Notes: generated by a model not told the origin, from the sequence alone. Counted from the first letter of the stretch, positions 26,985-36,402 are shown. The stretch: DNA of 64,000 bases from Trueperaceae bacterium (GCA_030147925.1 JASBUK010000095.1:1-64000), one strand, 5' to 3'. Program-made: numbers and translations.

Positions 26985-29900
26985 CTAAGGCTCGAGCCCT
27001 AGTTGGTCAATATAAAGATTGCCGCTTAACTCGCTGGAAAGTTTAAATCCATAACCCCATACCTCATCAAGCCCCAGACCGTCATTAGGCGCACCAGCAG
27101 GCTGCTTGGCACTGCGGCTGAAATCACTAAAGGGTAGGCTTATCTTTTGCCAGCCACTAAAGTTATCACTAAAGCTAGCCTCAAAACGCTCGGCGCTGTC
27201 CGGCCCCTGATAAACCCGAACGTAATCAATGACCAGCTCCTGTGGGAAAACGGTATCCGCAGCAACCGGGCCACCAAAATTACCGCCAACAGCCACATTG
27301 AGAAGCAGGAAAACTGGATCGTTAAAGACCCACTCGTTGGGGGCTACATCGCCTGGGGTGGCGCTGTGATAAAGGATGCCATCCACGTACCAGTTGATCG
27401 AGTCGGGCTCCCATTCTATAGCGAAGGTGTGAAAGTCCTCAAAAGCCGGCTTAGCGAAGTTATAGGTATTGCCAAAGCTTTGCCCACCGGAGTAGCCGGG
27501 GCCGTGAATGGTACCAAAAATTTCATTGGGCAAACGACCGACAAATTCCATTATGTCAATCTCGCCTGTCTGCGGCCAGCCAACTTCGTCAATGTCTGTT
27601 CCTAAGCTCCAGAACGCGGGCCACAGACCTGCACCCTGTGGGAGCTTGATGCGGGCTTCAATGCGACCATAGGCAAACTCCGCCTTGCGCCAGGAGATAA
27701 GACGCGCCGAGCTGTAGTCGCAAGGCCCGTAATAACATTGCAGCGAACCATCGGCTTCTTTAGCGCTTATAAGCAGATTGCCTGAACCATCCATAGCGGC
27801 ATTCTCAGTACTATCACTGTAGTACTGCAGTTCACTGTTGCCCCAACCGGGTATGCCGTTAGCAGCGCCGTCGCCAATTTCGTAGCTCCAGTTAGCGGGG
27901 TTGGGCGGCGTGCCGACTGGCTCATTGAACTCGTCGCTCCAGACCAGGCTCCAGCCTGACGGGCCAGGGTCGGGAGCGCGGTTATCTTTTAATTGCACGG
28001 TAATATCAAGGCCGCTATTCGTGCCGTAAAACCAAAATGACAACCCGTCGGCTTCGGCCCAGTTCTGACCGATGGCAAAGTCACGGCCAAAACTAAGCAC
28101 GCTACTGGCTACAAAAGTCTCTCCGGCAAAAGTCGCACCCGTTAACGAGGTCTCTGTGCTGTTGCAGTCGTAACCTGTTTCGTTTACCCGGAAGTGAAAA
28201 AGCAGATCGGTGTCCCCATCATTATCCACATCTTCTTCATGACGTTTTGGCTGGTTGTTTTGCTTATTCACATGCGTTTCGGCGGCAACCCCAAAACGAA
28301 CGCTGCTGTGATCAACGGTGGTGGCATCAAAATTATCCGTGGTCAGGATAGCCACCGGAACAACAGCATTACCCCGGTTGCAAAGATTGCCGTCAATGCG
28401 GATAGCCACGTTGTTATCGGCGCTTACTTGCAAGATATTCTCGTAAGCACCCTGAGCAGGGACAGCTAAGGGATCACCAGGGGCAACCTCTAAGGGCTCG
28501 AGCAGCACATTGCCACTGCCGTCCCACAGGTAAGCGCCTCTTTCAAAATCATCAATCAGTTTAGTGTCCAAGGGGTCATCATCAAGGATAGTCAGCGTCG
28601 CCTGAGTCACAAAACCCAGCGTGACACCCAGCGGATCGACAAGGCGCAAAATGGCGCGGCTATCACCATCGTGTTTATTATCTTCAAAGCTGTCTATGCT
28701 AAAAGTCTGCTCGGAAGGCCCACCCTGGTTAAAGCTGAGCGTGCCCTGGGCAGGGCTATAATCACGGTCCGGGATAGCCGTACCTGGCTCCGTGAGGTAA
28801 GAAACGCCGACTTGTTGCGGGTCGTTGGCGTCTGCACCCAAGGGCCGGTTAAGCTTAACGCTAATGGTAGCGCTGCCGCCTTCACTGACATCGTAATTAT
28901 TGGCCGAAAAGGTCACGGCCAGTTCCGGCGCCGTAGCCTCGCCAAAAAGACCCACATTATCAAGGTAGTTGCTAAAGGCCAGCCCACTGTCAAAAACACC
29001 AAAGGCCCAGCCGTAAACCTCGTTTAGATTAAAGCCGTCATTGGGCGCACCGTTGCCAATTTCCTTGCGGTTAAAATCAGCAAAGGGAATTTCAAAGAAA
29101 CGCCAGCCAGCAAAATCATCGATGATATCCACCGAGAAACGCTCGGCGGTATCTCCGCTGGAACCAGGGGCAAGGTTATCGAGGATGTCAATAAACATTG
29201 TGCTGCCGGTATTATTGCCATAGAGCCAGAAACCAATGCCTGCAAAACTGCTCCAGTCTTGCGGTGTCCAACTGTTGAGCGCTTGATTCTCGAAAAGGTG
29301 AACCAGACCGGCAAAGCCAAAGTTGTTGTTTACATTGGTATCGACTTGTAAAACATTATTGTCGCTCCCAGCCCCAAGGGGTTGCTCCGGTGGTGTGCTG
29401 GTGGTGCTTATGGCCACGGTGCTGTTGGGGTCGTTAAAAGTCACGAAGCCAATGGCATTGCCACTGCTGTCACTACCACTGAATAGACCAGATTCAAAAT
29501 CATCAATCAGGGGAAGCTCGAGCGCTAGCTCGTCTATGTGCAGCGTGCCTACATTACCGTCAAGAACAACGGCCCAACCATAGATTTCAGTTAGGGTAAG
29601 ACCATCGTTGGGTGCGCCCCCAGGCTGAAAATCGATGGCTCGAGTAAAGTCTGTAAAAGGAATAACCAGCTGCTGCCAACCTACAAAGTCATCGATAAAA
29701 ACCACATCGAAACGCTCGGATGTGTCAACAGCAGGGTCAGAGCGATTATCAAAAATTTCAAACTGGTAGGCGTTAGCACTGTTGGTGCCGTAAAACCAAA
29801 AGCTGACGCCAGCGGCATCGCTCCAGTCCTGCGGGCTGGTAGTAGCGTTAAAGTCCTGACCAAAACCAGCAAAACCGCTGCCAACATTAAAATTGCTTTC

Positions 29901-30191
29901 CAAGACGGTATTATCACCAAGCTGGCCGGGTCGCGCCAGGGCATCGTTGTCTGCAACGATGAGCGTATCCGCCGCAACGGAAGCCCCTGCGCCGCTGAAG
30001 ACAAACCAACCTCCCGGAAGACCGGATTCAAAATCTACCAGTATGGTAGTTGTGAGGGCTTGTTGCTTAATTTGGGCCTGACTTCTTTCATTTTGGTCAA
30101 AGTTATTGAGACTTTGCCCCTGCTGGCAAGCACTCAAAACCCCAAGCATAATTGCGCTCACCACAACATATTTAGCAAATCGACTTATCAT
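26985..30191 (-). CDS. Multidomain GH16 beta-glucanase lipoprotein with nested carbohydrate-binding domains
   Basis: Cell-attached glycoside hydrolase of 1068 residues; lipobox LSAC near 22. Order: two carbohydrate-binding domains of similar sequence (about 50-225 and 228-417, each with FWFYG/FWLYG and WQQLVIPFTDF-type strands), a Calx-beta domain (425-538), then a third copy of the binding domain split in three. It starts at 544, is interrupted at ~595-690 by a CNRGNAVVPVAILTTDNFDA domain, resumes to ~740, is interrupted by the GH16 catalytic domain (748-995), and finishes at 998-1068. The GH16 site is EIDIME with E877, D879 and E882. Probable substrate is laminarin or a mixed-linkage beta-glucan. 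GAGGT lies 5 bases before the ATG. Confidence 0.9.
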   Translation of the reverse strand: MISRFAKYVVVSAIMLGVLSACQQGQSLNNFDQNERSQAQIKQQALTTTILVDFESGLPGGWFVFSGAGASVAADTLIVADNDALARPGQLGDNTVLESNFNVGSGFAGFGQDFNATTSPQDWSDAAGVSFWFYGTNSANAYQFEIFDNRSDPAVDTSERFDVVFIDDFVGWQQLVIPFTDFTRAIDFQPGGAPNDGLTLTEIYGWAVVLDGNVGTLHIDELALELPLIDDFESGLFSGSDSSGNAIGFVTFNDPNSTVAISTTSTPPEQPLGAGSDNNVLQVDTNVNNNFGFAGLVHLFENQALNSWTPQDWSSFAGIGFWLYGNNTGSTMFIDILDNLAPGSSGDTAERFSVDIIDDFAGWRFFEIPFADFNRKEIGNGAPNDGFNLNEVYGWAFGVFDSGLAFSNYLDNVGLFGEATAPELAVTFSANNYDVSEGGSATISVKLNRPLGADANDPQQVGVSYLTEPGTAIPDRDYSPAQGTLSFNQGGPSEQTFSIDSFEDNKHDGDSRAILRLVDPLGVTLGFVTQATLTILDDDPLDTKLIDDFERGAYLWDGSGNVLLEPLEVAPGDPLAVPAQGAYENILQVSADNNVAIRIDGNLCNRGNAVVPVAILTTDNFDATTVDHSSVRFGVAAETHVNKQNNQPKRHEEDVDNDGDTDLLFHFRVNETGYDCNSTETSLTGATFAGETFVASSVLSFGRDFAIGQNWAEADGLSFWFYGTNSGLDITVQLKDNRAPDPGPSGWSLVWSDEFNEPVGTPPNPANWSYEIGDGAANGIPGWGNSELQYYSDSTENAAMDGSGNLLISAKEADGSLQCYYGPCDYSSARLISWRKAEFAYGRIEARIKLPQGAGLWPAFWSLGTDIDEVGWPQTGEIDIMEFVGRLPNEIFGTIHGPGYSGGQSFGNTYNFAKPAFEDFHTFAIEWEPDSINWYVDGILYHSATPGDVAPNEWVFNDPVFLLLNVAVGGNFGGPVAADTVFPQELVIDYVRVYQGPDSAERFEASFSDNFSGWQKISLPFSDFSRSAKQPAGAPNDGLGLDEVWGYGFKLSSELSGNLYIDQLGLEP

Positions 30192-30224
30192 TATCAACCT
30201 CAATCAATTCCAGCAGTTAAAAAC

Positions 30225-31580
30225 TCAGGGCAAAACAGCTCGTTCTTGTTGTCGAAGGATAAAATCGCTATACCAGCGAGCACTGTCTTTTAGGACGCGT
30301 TTTTGCGTTTCATAATCGACATAGACCAGACCAAAACGCTTGGCGTAACCGTGCCCCCACTCAAAATTGTCCATTAAGCTCCAGGCAAAGTAACCGCGCA
30401 CATCCACACCTTGCGCTATAGCCTCGTTAACAGCTTCTAGATGCGATTCAAGATAGTGCAGGCGGGCGCTGTCATGAACCCGATCATTCTCCAAAACATC
30501 TGCAAAGGCAGAGCCGTTTTCAGTAATAAAAATCGGCAGTGATCTAAAATCTTTATGCAGTCTTAGTAGCAAGTCGGTCAGTCCTTGCGGGTAGACCTCC
30601 CAGCCCATTTCGGTGTATTCGGCGTCTGGCACGGTTACAGCGCGAACCCTAGGCCAGTCACCACTTTCTTTATCTGCAACTAGCGAGCGGGTGTAGTAAT
30701 TTACCCCCAGGAAATCCATGGGGGCCGCTATGGTCTGCAAATCACCATCCTGTAAGCTTGGTACGCTTTCGCCATAACCTGCCCAGGCATCTTCAGGATA
30801 GCTGCCTTTAAAAAGGGGGTCTAAATACCAGCGATTGAAAAAACCATCTAAACGCCGGGCAGCCGCTATGTCCTGGGCGCTGTCACTCGCTGGCTGGGCC
30901 GGATACAAATTCAGCACGATGCCATGCCGGGCTTTTGGAGCATTCCTGCGCATGACACTAAGAGCGCTGCCGTGCGCCAGCAAGAGATGATGTGCAGCTT
31001 GTAAGGACTTGGCTGTATCGGCAATGCCCGGAGCATGATGTCCGGTGCCATAGCCAAGATGTGCTGAACACCACGGTTCGTTAAGGGTTGCATAGGCTAA
31101 AACGCGATCCCCGAGTTTAGTCGTCACAACATCGGCATAATCAACAAAGGCCGCAACGATATCGCGGTTCAGCCAGCCACCTTTATCTTCCAGGGTCTGG
31201 GGTAAATCCCAGTGATAGAGTGTACAAAACGGCTTGATGCCGCGCCCCAAGAGGCCATCGACCAGACGGTCATAAAAATCAAGACCCTTTTTGTTCACAG
31301 GCCCGGTGCCATTTGGCATAATGCGTGGCCAGGCAGTAGAAAAGCGATAGGCATTCACCCCAAGTTTCTGCATGAGGTCTAAGTCCGCCTCCCAGCGGTG
31401 GTAGTGGTCACAGGCAATCGCCCCGCTCTCGCCATTATGAACCTTGCCGAGTGTAGCGCTGAAAGTATCCCAGATGGATGGTCCCCGCTCATCTTCATTG
31501 ACAGCGCCCTCGATCTGATAACTTGAAGTGGCGACACCCCAGAGGAAGTCCTGAGGAAAGCTTGCTTTTTTTGATGACAT
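30225..31580 (-). CDS. GH1 beta-glucosidase
   Basis: Retaining beta-glucosidase of family GH1, 451 residues, no signal peptide. It would split imported beta-glucosides. It opens FPQDFLWGVATSSYQIEGA, has acid/base glutamate E168 in TLNEPW and nucleophile E354 in FITENGS, with NYYTRS and WSLMDNFEW completing the active site. It lies between the importer and the GH16 gene on the same strand, consistent with one beta-glucan operon. The gene name bglA is common for this type but is not assigned here. Confidence 0.95.
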   Translation of the reverse strand: MSSKKASFPQDFLWGVATSSYQIEGAVNEDERGPSIWDTFSATLGKVHNGESGAIACDHYHRWEADLDLMQKLGVNAYRFSTAWPRIMPNGTGPVNKKGLDFYDRLVDGLLGRGIKPFCTLYHWDLPQTLEDKGGWLNRDIVAAFVDYADVVTTKLGDRVLAYATLNEPWCSAHLGYGTGHHAPGIADTAKSLQAAHHLLLAHGSALSVMRRNAPKARHGIVLNLYPAQPASDSAQDIAAARRLDGFFNRWYLDPLFKGSYPEDAWAGYGESVPSLQDGDLQTIAAPMDFLGVNYYTRSLVADKESGDWPRVRAVTVPDAEYTEMGWEVYPQGLTDLLLRLHKDFRSLPIFITENGSAFADVLENDRVHDSARLHYLESHLEAVNEAIAQGVDVRGYFAWSLMDNFEWGHGYAKRFGLVYVDYETQKRVLKDSARWYSDFILRQQERAVLP

Positions 31581-31692
31581 GTTTATTTAGCTCCTATGAC
31601 GTTAACTGGACTCTTGGCCTTAACGAGCCTCTTAAAGCATTTCCGATATGAGGCAAAAAACGTTACTCGCTGCCAGACAGTTGCAACTGATA

Positions 31693-32769
31693 TTATTTTT
31701 CCCCGGTAACCACGATGCCCTGCATAAAGAAACGCTGCGCAAAGAAGAAGATCAGCAGCGGAATAATCATGGTCAGGATGGACGCCGCCTGAATGAGTTG
31801 TGGTTCAGAACTGTACAAGCCGTTAAACCTAAACAGACCCACGGCAATTGGGTTTAGTTCCGCGCTGCCCGCTAAGTAGATGAGCGGCCCAAAGAAATCG
31901 TTCCAGGCGAAGAAAAAGTGGAAAAGCGATACGGCGATAAGGGCTGGCACCGCTTGGGGCAAAATCACCGAGATGAAAGTGCGAATTGGTCCGGCCCCAT
32001 CAATGCGCGCGGCTTCCTCCATTGACGTAGGAATGGTCATGAAGTACTGCCGCAGCAAAAATACGTTGTAAGCGTTGGAAAAAAACTGTGGCACGATTAG
32101 AGGCAGCCAGGTCCCCACCCAACCAATCCGGTAGAAGAAAGCGTACATAGGCACCAGCGTGACCTGCGGTGGCAGGATAATGGTGGAAATCAAAATGATA
32201 AAGAGAACGCTCTTAAAAGGAAATCTGAAGCGCGAAAAGCCGTAAGCAACAATGGCTGCCGAACTGGTTGCCGCAATAGTGGTGACGATGGCATATAGGA
32301 GTGTAAAACCCAGCAAACGCCAAAAGTTGATGAAGTTAAACGCCCTGGGATAATTACTCCACTGAAAGGCCAGCTGGTAAGAAGGTTTAAGTGTGCGCCA
32401 GCGCCCTTGCCACTCGATTAAACCCGCCTCGGGGTTTTGGGGATCGACAAACTGGCTCGAGCTCCGACCCTTTTGCACCAACGCCCACTCTTTTTCTCCT
32501 TCAGCCGTAGGTATCTTATAGACATCGTATTCCTCGCCCTCATAGAAGTAAGTTTGCGCTTCAGAGGGCAAGATGGGCGCATTGACATCCGAGACTTGAG
32601 CCTTGCTTTTAAGCGAGGTCAGGACACTGTACCCCAGGGGCAAAAGGTAGAGCAGTAAAATCACCAAAGTCAGCGAGGTAATAGCGGCACGCATCACCAG
32701 CGTACGGCTCTGCTTGTTAAGACTGCGGTCTTTCTGGCGGGTAGTTTGGGTGGTGCTGATCGTAGCCAT
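31693..32769 (-). CDS. Sugar ABC transporter permease (MalG-like) with a periplasmic insert
   Basis: Inner-membrane permease of a carbohydrate ABC importer, 358 residues, six helices. The coupling motif EEAARIDGAGPIRTF lies in the last third. Between helix 1 and helix 2, residues ~58-125 form an insert rich in charged and aromatic residues (TYFYEGEEYDVYKIP, EWQGRWRTLKPSYQLAF), larger than in MalG. The ATG at 32769 overlaps the stop of the upstream permease (TAATG), so translation is coupled; the longer frame to 32799 is not needed. No ATPase gene is present in the locus, so a shared MsmK/MalK-type ATPase is expected elsewhere. Confidence 0.93.
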   Translation of the reverse strand: MATISTTQTTRQKDRSLNKQSRTLVMRAAITSLTLVILLLYLLPLGYSVLTSLKSKAQVSDVNAPILPSEAQTYFYEGEEYDVYKIPTAEGEKEWALVQKGRSSSQFVDPQNPEAGLIEWQGRWRTLKPSYQLAFQWSNYPRAFNFINFWRLLGFTLLYAIVTTIAATSSAAIVAYGFSRFRFPFKSVLFIILISTIILPPQVTLVPMYAFFYRIGWVGTWLPLIVPQFFSNAYNVFLLRQYFMTIPTSMEEAARIDGAGPIRTFISVILPQAVPALIAVSLFHFFFAWNDFFGPLIYLAGSAELNPIAVGLFRFNGLYSSEPQLIQAASILTMIIPLLIFFFAQRFFMQGIVVTGEK

Positions 32770-33752
32770 TAGCGTGTCTCCGCCGCGTAGTAAACCCAAT
32801 AGCGCGCGGTGCCAAAGAGCAAAACGGTAATGCCTAAGGCAATTATGAACATAAACCAGGCGATGGTTGAACCGTAACCCATGTTAAGAAAGCCAAAGGA
32901 TTGCTTAAAGAAATGGATCATGTAGTAATAAGTCTGCCCTTGGGGATAGCCGCTACCACCGTTTAGGACATAGGGAGTAATGAAATACTGCATCAGCCCA
33001 ATAACGCCTAAAACCAGGTTGTAAAAAATGACCGGCGTAATCATGGGTAAGGTGATGTTTACTGTTTTAGTCCAAAAGTTAGCGCCATCGATATCGGCGG
33101 CTTCATACAAGGCCGTGGGAATCCCCTGAAGGCTGGCCAAGTTGTATAAGATGGCGTTGCCAATGGCCCACAAACCGATAAAGGTGTAAGCGATGTAGAC
33201 TAAGAAGGGGTCGTCAAACCAGCGAATCCCGTTAGGCCCCGCCGCGTCAAAGCCCGTTATAAATTCAATGAGTTGGTTCAGCCAGCCTGTGGTCGGGTCT
33301 AAAAAACCGCTCCAAATCAGCACCCCGGCGACGGCTGGAACCATGACCGGTGCGTAAAACAGCGTTCGGAACAAGCTTGTGCCGATAAGGTGCTTTGAGT
33401 TAAGCAAAATCGCCAGAAAGATGGCCGAGATCATACCGACGGGCAGCGAAATAAGGGCGAACTTAAAGGTGACCCCCAAAGATTGCCACACTAAAGGATC
33501 ATCAAACAACAGGCGACGCCAATTTTCCAGTCCTACAAAACGGGCCTCTTCTGGGGCGGTAAGCTGAAAGTCAAAGAGAGAAAAAACCAGCGAGGCAATC
33601 ATCGGCACGAAGTAAAACAGCAAGAAGCCAACCACCCACAAACTGATAAAAGCGTAGCCCCAGCGCGCCTCACGCCTGGCCATAGTGCCAAGCTTGCCGC
33701 GCCGCCTACGTTCACCCCCTGCGCGTTGAACCTCATCCAGAAACATTGCCAT
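32769..33752 (-). CDS. Sugar ABC transporter permease (MalF-like)
   Basis: First permease of the importer, 327 residues with six helices, starting after a basic cytosolic segment (GGERRRRGKLGTMARRE). The coupling loop is YEAADIDGANFWTKTVNI. It follows the binding-protein gene by about 150 bases and overlaps the MalG-like gene by one base. GGAG precedes the ATG by 7 bases. The substrate is probably a beta-gluco-oligosaccharide, from the linked GH16 and GH1 enzymes. Confidence 0.93.
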   Translation of the reverse strand: MAMFLDEVQRAGGERRRRGKLGTMARREARWGYAFISLWVVGFLLFYFVPMIASLVFSLFDFQLTAPEEARFVGLENWRRLLFDDPLVWQSLGVTFKFALISLPVGMISAIFLAILLNSKHLIGTSLFRTLFYAPVMVPAVAGVLIWSGFLDPTTGWLNQLIEFITGFDAAGPNGIRWFDDPFLVYIAYTFIGLWAIGNAILYNLASLQGIPTALYEAADIDGANFWTKTVNITLPMITPVIFYNLVLGVIGLMQYFITPYVLNGGSGYPQGQTYYYMIHFFKQSFGFLNMGYGSTIAWFMFIIALGITVLLFGTARYWVYYAAETR

Positions 33753-33902
33753 AAACTTGCTCCAATCGTGCGGGATACCATCCCACGGTACTGCCGTGAG
33801 GCTTTTAACCTTGCGGCGCTTTTACTTCTATAACTTCGGGCCAAACAAGGTCGCAGCATATGGGGTCCAAGCTATATGCCTGAACCCCAGTTGTAGTTTT
33901 GC

Positions 33903-35255
33903 TTAGTTTCTGGCTTTAGCTAAGTCAAAAATGCGCTGGAGGTCGCTTATAAGTAGCTCGAGCTCAGCATCAAGGTCAAGATCGGGCTCGTTTTCAAGGC
34001 GTTGTGTAAAGGCGTTGTAGCGATCTTCTGCTTCGCGAAAACCCGGCAAACCTTCTTCGTGGTTGGGATTATCGGGGTAGCTCAGGCTATCGACAACCAC
34101 CTGCCAGTTAAGATCCTGTCCAGGGAATTTTTCCTCGGCAAATTTCGCCAAGAACTCCTCTTGCAAACTCAGACGAGCAGGCATGCCACCATAAATGTTG
34201 GCAAGTCGACCGGCCACTTCCGGGCTGAGCAGATAAGTCAAAGCCGTGAAAGCCGCCTCAGGATTACTGCTGGCTTTGGGAATACCAAAGGTGTCGGCGT
34301 TCAAGTTTGCAGTTATCTTCCCATTGTAAGAGGGTAATGCGGCCATATCCCAGGCGGCGCTTAGAGATGTCATGCAGCAGCCCAGGTACCAGAGCTGGGT
34401 CTGCGCCATTGCCAAGTTACCGGAGTCAAACCAGTTACCTTCGCCAAGCAGCGCACTGTTTCCGTAGGGGCCGTTGGGGTAGAAATAGTCTTCCCACATG
34501 GCGTCTTGATACCACTCGATGGCTGTACGCCAGTTATCGGGAATAACGGCGTTGCCTTCATCATCCACAAAGTTACCGGCGCCAAACAGGGTGAGGCGAC
34601 CGCGAATGTCTCGCCACATAGTGCCAAAGCCCCACTGCACGATGTTATTGGGGTCAAACTCCGCCATGGTAGCATCATTGCCGTTGGTGTCAACGGTGAG
34701 AATCTTGGCGACTTCGCTCATGGTTGCGATGTCCCAGATCTTCTCTACACCACTCTCATCAATATATGGTGCGCCGTATTCTGCCGGCGGATAGGCTAAA
34801 CCCGCTTCGTCAAAAAGATCCTTGTTATAAGAGAGGAACGAAGGGAACACGGCAAAGGGAATCCCTAATTGGCCTTCATCTCCAAGTCGATAAAACTCAA
34901 CCAGAGCTGGATCAAAATCACTCAGGTCATAGTTGTTAGCCTCTATCAGAGGTTGCAAATCAAGCCACACACCCGGAAAGGCCGAACGACCCCGAATCCC
35001 CATCGGGCCTACGATATCCGGAGCATTTCCCGCGGCAATTTGGGTGGCTAAAACATCATAAGCCTGGGTGTTATCGACAATTTCCAGCACGAGCTTTACT
35101 TCATTTTGAGAGGCGTTGAATTCTTCGACGACAGCTTCCTGTGCAGCAATAGTGGGTTCGTCGGTGCCCGCCCCAAGACCGACGTACCAACGCACTTCGG
35201 TCTGAGCTAAGGCAATCCCTAACAGGAGCGTTAAGAGCACAAAAAATTTCTTCAT
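33903..35255 (-). CDS. Extracellular sugar-binding protein of the ABC importer
   Basis: Solute-binding protein of 450 residues. The signal peptide (MKKFFVLLTLLLGIALAQ) ends ALAQ with no lipobox, so it would be periplasmic in a diderm. It belongs to the cluster 1 / MalE-like type: EEFNASQNEVKLVLEIVD, IAAGNAPDIVGPMGIRG and the later KITANLNADTFGIPKAS. Many Trp residues in the middle would suit sugar stacking. AAAGGA stands 6 bases before the ATG. A CG-centred palindrome lies just upstream at 35281. Confidence 0.93.
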   Translation of the reverse strand: MKKFFVLLTLLLGIALAQTEVRWYVGLGAGTDEPTIAAQEAVVEEFNASQNEVKLVLEIVDNTQAYDVLATQIAAGNAPDIVGPMGIRGRSAFPGVWLDLQPLIEANNYDLSDFDPALVEFYRLGDEGQLGIPFAVFPSFLSYNKDLFDEAGLAYPPAEYGAPYIDESGVEKIWDIATMSEVAKILTVDTNGNDATMAEFDPNNIVQWGFGTMWRDIRGRLTLFGAGNFVDDEGNAVIPDNWRTAIEWYQDAMWEDYFYPNGPYGNSALLGEGNWFDSGNLAMAQTQLWYLGCCMTSLSAAWDMAALPSYNGKITANLNADTFGIPKASSNPEAAFTALTYLLSPEVAGRLANIYGGMPARLSLQEEFLAKFAEEKFPGQDLNWQVVVDSLSYPDNPNHEEGLPGFREAEDRYNAFTQRLENEPDLDLDAELELLISDLQRIFDLAKARN

Positions 35256-35280
35256 TTACTTTCCTTTCCGCTCCGGCACT

Positions 35281-35299
35281 CCAAAAAACGTTTTTATGG
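35281..35299. promoter_or_regulatory. Candidate LacI-family operator before the importer genes
   Basis: CCAAAAAACGTTTTTATGG is an imperfect palindrome centred on ACGT, 26 bases before the binding-protein start. CG-centred A/T-armed palindromes are typical LacI/GalR operators, and a LacI-family gene lies immediately upstream. Confidence 0.5.
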
Positions 35300-35376
35300 C
35301 AAATTTTGCAATAAAGTAGATATTTGGGGTGGGAGCTTTGATGCCGTGGTCAGAACAGCTGCGCCAACAGCTGCTC

Positions 35377-36375
35377 CTAGCGAATACTAGTAACGGATTT
35401 TCTGACGATTAGCTCAGGCTCAAACTTGCGTCTCACCCCCATTTCTTTACCATCCAGAGCGGCTAAAGCAAGCTTTGCCGCAGCCTGACCCATCTCAAAG
35501 AGTGGCTGACGAATGGTTGTAAGCGCAGGATAGAGATAACGAGCCAAGAGCACGTCGTCGAAACCCACCAACGAGATATCTTCCGGCACTCTTAAGCCTG
35601 CTTCGCGCAGGGTTTGCAGTACTCCTACGGCCATCTGATCGTTGGCGACAAATATTGCACTAAAGTCAAGTTTGCGCTCGAGCAGACGCTTGGTGGCAAT
35701 TTGTCCTCCCGCTTCCATAAAATCGGCCTCGACAACAAAATCTTCTTCATAGTTCAGACCGGCTTCTTCCAGCGCCCTGCGGTAGCCAACCAATCTTTCA
35801 CGGCTATCGTGAATCGACAGTGGCCCGGTAATATGGGCAATGCGCCGGTGCCCTTTTTCAAGCAAATGCCGCGTTGCCAGCCTCCCCCCCGTTTCGTTAT
35901 CGAGGTAAACACAGCTCTTAGCGAGTTCGGCAATATAGCGGCCAATCACCAAAATAGGAATGTCGCCTTTAGCCCAATTTAGTAAGTCGGCATCCGGTAG
36001 TTCTTCCGAATGGATAATCAGGGCATCGGTACGGCGCTGTTTTAAGAATTCAACCGCCCTGCGCTCAGTTTCGGCCTTGGCATGACCGCTGGCAACGATC
36101 AGGTGCATACCGGCCTCTTCTATCACCTCTTCAACACCTTTTAACAAAGTGCCAAAATAGGGGCTGGACAAATCATTGACAGTTACGCCAACACCCCCGG
36201 AGCGGTTGGTTACCAAACCCCGGGCAAAGGCATTGGGCTGATAATCCAGCTTTTGCACGGCATTCAGGACGCGTCTTTTGGTCTCATCGGCAACCGGCAC
36301 CGTGTCATTCAACACGCGTGAAACCGTGGAAATGGATACGCCGGCTAAGCGGGATACCTCTTTGATCGTAGACAT
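35377..36375 (-). CDS. LacI-family transcriptional regulator of the beta-glucan locus
   Basis: Sugar-responsive repressor, 332 residues. The helix-turn-helix with hinge starts STIKEVSRLAGVSISTVSRVLN; the hinge and PBP-like effector domain follow (SSPYFGTLLKGVEEVIEEAG, AIFVANDQMAVGVLQTLREAG, ISLVGFDDVLLARYLYP). It is encoded directly upstream of the binding-protein gene on the same strand, and probably controls it and itself. Two palindromes lie upstream: TATGAAAACCTTTTCATA (36385-36402) and TGTAAACGCTTTCA (36550-36563). Confidence 0.93.
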   Translation of the reverse strand: MSTIKEVSRLAGVSISTVSRVLNDTVPVADETKRRVLNAVQKLDYQPNAFARGLVTNRSGGVGVTVNDLSSPYFGTLLKGVEEVIEEAGMHLIVASGHAKAETERRAVEFLKQRRTDALIIHSEELPDADLLNWAKGDIPILVIGRYIAELAKSCVYLDNETGGRLATRHLLEKGHRRIAHITGPLSIHDSRERLVGYRRALEEAGLNYEEDFVVEADFMEAGGQIATKRLLERKLDFSAIFVANDQMAVGVLQTLREAGLRVPEDISLVGFDDVLLARYLYPALTTIRQPLFEMGQAAAKLALAALDGKEMGVRRKFEPELIVRKSVTSIR

Positions 36376-36384
36376 TAGATCACC

Positions 36385-36402
36385 TATGAAAACCTTTTCA
36401 TA
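36385..36402. promoter_or_regulatory. Candidate LacI operator, autoregulatory
   Basis: TATGAAAA-CC-TTTTCATA is a palindrome with perfect 8-base arms, ending 10 bases before the lacI-type ATG on the minus strand. This is a natural site for autorepression. Confidence 0.55.

Noticed and set aside
27147-29583. Several plus-strand frames (up to 152 codons) inside the GH16 lipoprotein gene
   Set aside because: They are antisense to a continuous, domain-rich gene and show no start signals or recognisable products.
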